A stretch of DNA of 64,000 nucleotides from Rhodopseudomonas palustris (GTDB lineage Bacteria; Pseudomonadota; Alphaproteobacteria; Rhizobiales; Xanthobacteraceae), in the NCBI RefSeq assembly GCF_003031265.1, contig NZ_CP019966.1, positions 1,054,001 through 1,118,000 of the forward strand, written 5' to 3'. The first letter of the stretch is position 1, and each line of letters begins with the position of its first letter. The notes beneath the pieces were generated by a model. It saw only the letters and a program-made list of their open reading frames with translations, was not told where the DNA came from and made no database searches. Made by a program: the position numbers and the translations under genes. Positions 62,550 to 64,000 of the stretch are shown in pieces.

Positions 62550-64000
62550 ATGACCAACGTCACGACTCCCAACGGCTTCAAGCTCGACAATGCCGGCCGC
62601 CGCGTCGTCGTCGATCCGGTGACCCGGATCGAGGGGCACCTGCGCGTCGAGGTCAATGTCGACAGCAACAACGTCATCCGCAACGCGGTGTCGACCGGCA
62701 CGATGTGGCGCGGCATCGAGGTGATCCTCAAGGGCCGCGACCCGCGCGACGCCTGGGCGTTCACCCAGCGGATCTGCGGCGTCTGCACCGGCACGCACGC
62801 GCTCACGTCGGTGCGCGCGGTCGAGAACGCGCTGAAGATCAACGTGCCGGAGAATGCCAACACCATCCGCAACATCATGCAGCTCGCGCTGTATGTGCAC
62901 GACCATCTGGTCCACTTCTATCATCTGCACGCGCTCGACTGGGTCGATGTGGTGTCGGCCCTGAAGGCCGATCCGAAAGCCACCTCGGCGCTGGCGCAGT
63001 CGATCTCGCCGTGGCCGATGTCGTCGCCGGGCTATTTCAAGGATCTGCAGATCCGCCTGACCAAGTTCGTCGAGAGCGGCCAGCTCGGCCCGTTCAAGAA
63101 CGGCTATTGGGGCCATCCCGCCTACAAGCTACCGCCTGAAGCCAATCTGATGGCGGTGGCGCACTATCTCGAAGCGCTCGATTTCCAGAAGGAGATCGTC
63201 AAGATCCACACCATCTACGGCGGCAAGAACCCGCATCCGAACTGGCTGGTCGGCGGCGTGCCGTGCTCGATCAACGTCGATGGTACCGGCGCGGTCGGTG
63301 CGATCAACATCGAGCGGCTCAATCTGGTGTCGTCGATCATCGACCAGACCGTCGCCTTCGTCGAGCAGGTCTATGTGCCCGATCTGGTGGCGATTGCCGG
63401 ATTCTATAAGGACTGGCTGTATGGCGGCGGGCTGTCGTCGAAGTCGGTGATGTCCTACGGCGATCTGCCGGAATACGCCAACGACTATTCCGACAAGAGC
63501 CTGATGCTGCCGCGCGGCGTGATCATCAACGGCAATCTCAACGAGGTGCTGCCGGTCGATCTGAGCGCGCCGGACCAGATCCAGGAATTCGTCACCCACT
63601 CGTGGTACAAGTACGCCGACGAGGGCAAGGGCCTGCATCCGTATGACGGCGTCACTGAGCCGAACTTCGTGCTCGGCCCCAACGCCAAGGGCACCCGCAC
63701 CAACATCGAGGCGCTGGACGAGTCGGCCAAATACTCGTTCCTGAAGGCGCCGCGCTGGAAGGGCCACGCGGTCGAGGTCGGTCCGCTGGCGCGCTACATC
63801 ATCGGCTATGCCCAGGGCAAGCCGGAGTTCAAGGAGCCGACCGAAAAGCTCCTGAAGACGCTCGACGTGCCGGTCACCGCGCTGTTTTCGACGCTCGGCC
63901 GCACCGCGGCGCGTGGCCTCGAATGCCAGTGGGCGGCGCGCAAGCTGCGTGCGGCCCAGGACAAGCTGATGGCCAGCATCAAGGCCGGCGACTTGTCCAC
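62550..64000 (+). CDS. hupL: Uptake [NiFe] hydrogenase large subunit (cut by window end)
   Basis: The first 483 residues or so are present and the frame is open at the window edge. Near the N-terminus is [17 protein letters not shown]. Motif L1 is RICGVC with C76 and C79, binding Ni-Fe. [29 protein letters not shown] and [16 protein letters not shown] are further family blocks. Motif L2 and the C-terminal processing site lie beyond the window. It starts 18 bases after hupS and is exported with it. The start ATG at 62550 is the only reasonable one. Confidence 0.96.
   Translation, partial: MTNVTTPNGFKLDNAGRRVVVDPVTRIEGHLRVEVNVDSNNVIRNAVSTGTMWRGIEVILKGRDPRDAWAFTQRICGVCTGTHALTSVRAVENALKINVPENANTIRNIMQLALYVHDHLVHFYHLHALDWVDVVSALKADPKATSALAQSISPWPMSSPGYFKDLQIRLTKFVESGQLGPFKNGYWGHPAYKLPPEANLMAVAHYLEALDFQKEIVKIHTIYGGKNPHPNWLVGGVPCSINVDGTGAVGAINIERLNLVSSIIDQTVAFVEQVYVPDLVAIAGFYKDWLYGGGLSSKSVMSYGDLPEYANDYSDKSLMLPRGVIINGNLNEVLPVDLSAPDQIQEFVTHSWYKYADEGKGLHPYDGVTEPNFVLGPNAKGTRTNIEALDESAKYSFLKAPRWKGHAVEVGPLARYIIGYAQGKPEFKEPTEKLLKTLDVPVTALFSTLGRTAARGLECQWAARKLRAAQDKLMASIKAGDLS

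Overview
The window is high-GC alphaproteobacterial DNA, most probably Rhodopseudomonas (R. palustris group, Nitrobacteraceae). The grounds are the linkage of dxs, xseB and an acyl-CoA dehydrogenase with a hupUV-hupSL hydrogen-sensing/uptake hydrogenase locus, the codon use, and two intergenic palindromic repeats of the kind seen throughout Bradyrhizobium/Rhodopseudomonas genomes. No species-level marker was searched.

Region 1 (1-13616) looks like core chromosome. It is a mainly minus-strand block: an RlmD-like RNA methyltransferase, a MATE exporter, tlyA, a nucleoside 2-deoxyribosyltransferase-like protein, dxs, xseB, a histone-deacetylase-like amidohydrolase and a periplasmic 5'-nucleotidase. 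A c'-type cytochrome (plus strand), an enoyl-CoA hydratase and a long acyl-CoA dehydrogenase follow. It ends with tRNA-Gln(TTG) at 13542-13616.

Region 2 (13617-58609, about 45 kb) behaves as an integrated island. The last 17 bases of the tRNA-Gln gene, CCA included, are repeated exactly at 58593-58609. Next to the tRNA lie a truncated tyrosine integrase, an internally deleted IS21-type element and a second, more decayed copy of the same integrase segment. The cargo is rich in stress and respiratory genes: an OYE-family reductase; a histidine kinase with two FixJ-like regulators; a chloroperoxidase-like hydrolase; Dps; an HdeD-like protein; an orphan kinase; three AraC regulators; an RpoH-like sigma factor; oxalate decarboxylase; a FluC/CrcB pair; an RND pump with its adaptor; PoxB; a YdeP-type molybdoenzyme directly upstream of a CioAB-type bd oxidase; a stand-alone ubiquitin-protease-type zinc finger; a HisKA_2 kinase; a FUSC/DUF1656/HlyD efflux operon; a 1712-residue pseudokinase-ATPase-GAF-histidine kinase; and a fumC-thrE-cupin-mqo operon. 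Several products feed electrons to quinone (PoxB, MQO, perhaps the YdeP-like enzyme), and CioAB can oxidise the quinol with oxygen. HdeD, OxdC, YdeP and FluC homologues are each linked to acid or fluoride tolerance elsewhere. My reading is an acid/oxidative-stress and quinone-respiration fitness island; this is inference.

Region 3 (58610-64000) is the start of the hydrogenase cluster: hupU and hupV (the hydrogen-sensing regulatory hydrogenase), then hupS and hupL (membrane uptake hydrogenase; hupL runs off the window). A good sigma-54 -24/-12 promoter precedes hupS. hupV is intact through its second Cys motif. The longest gene-free stretch (57787-58739) is AT-richer by eye, holds several inverted repeats, and contains the right-hand attachment site.
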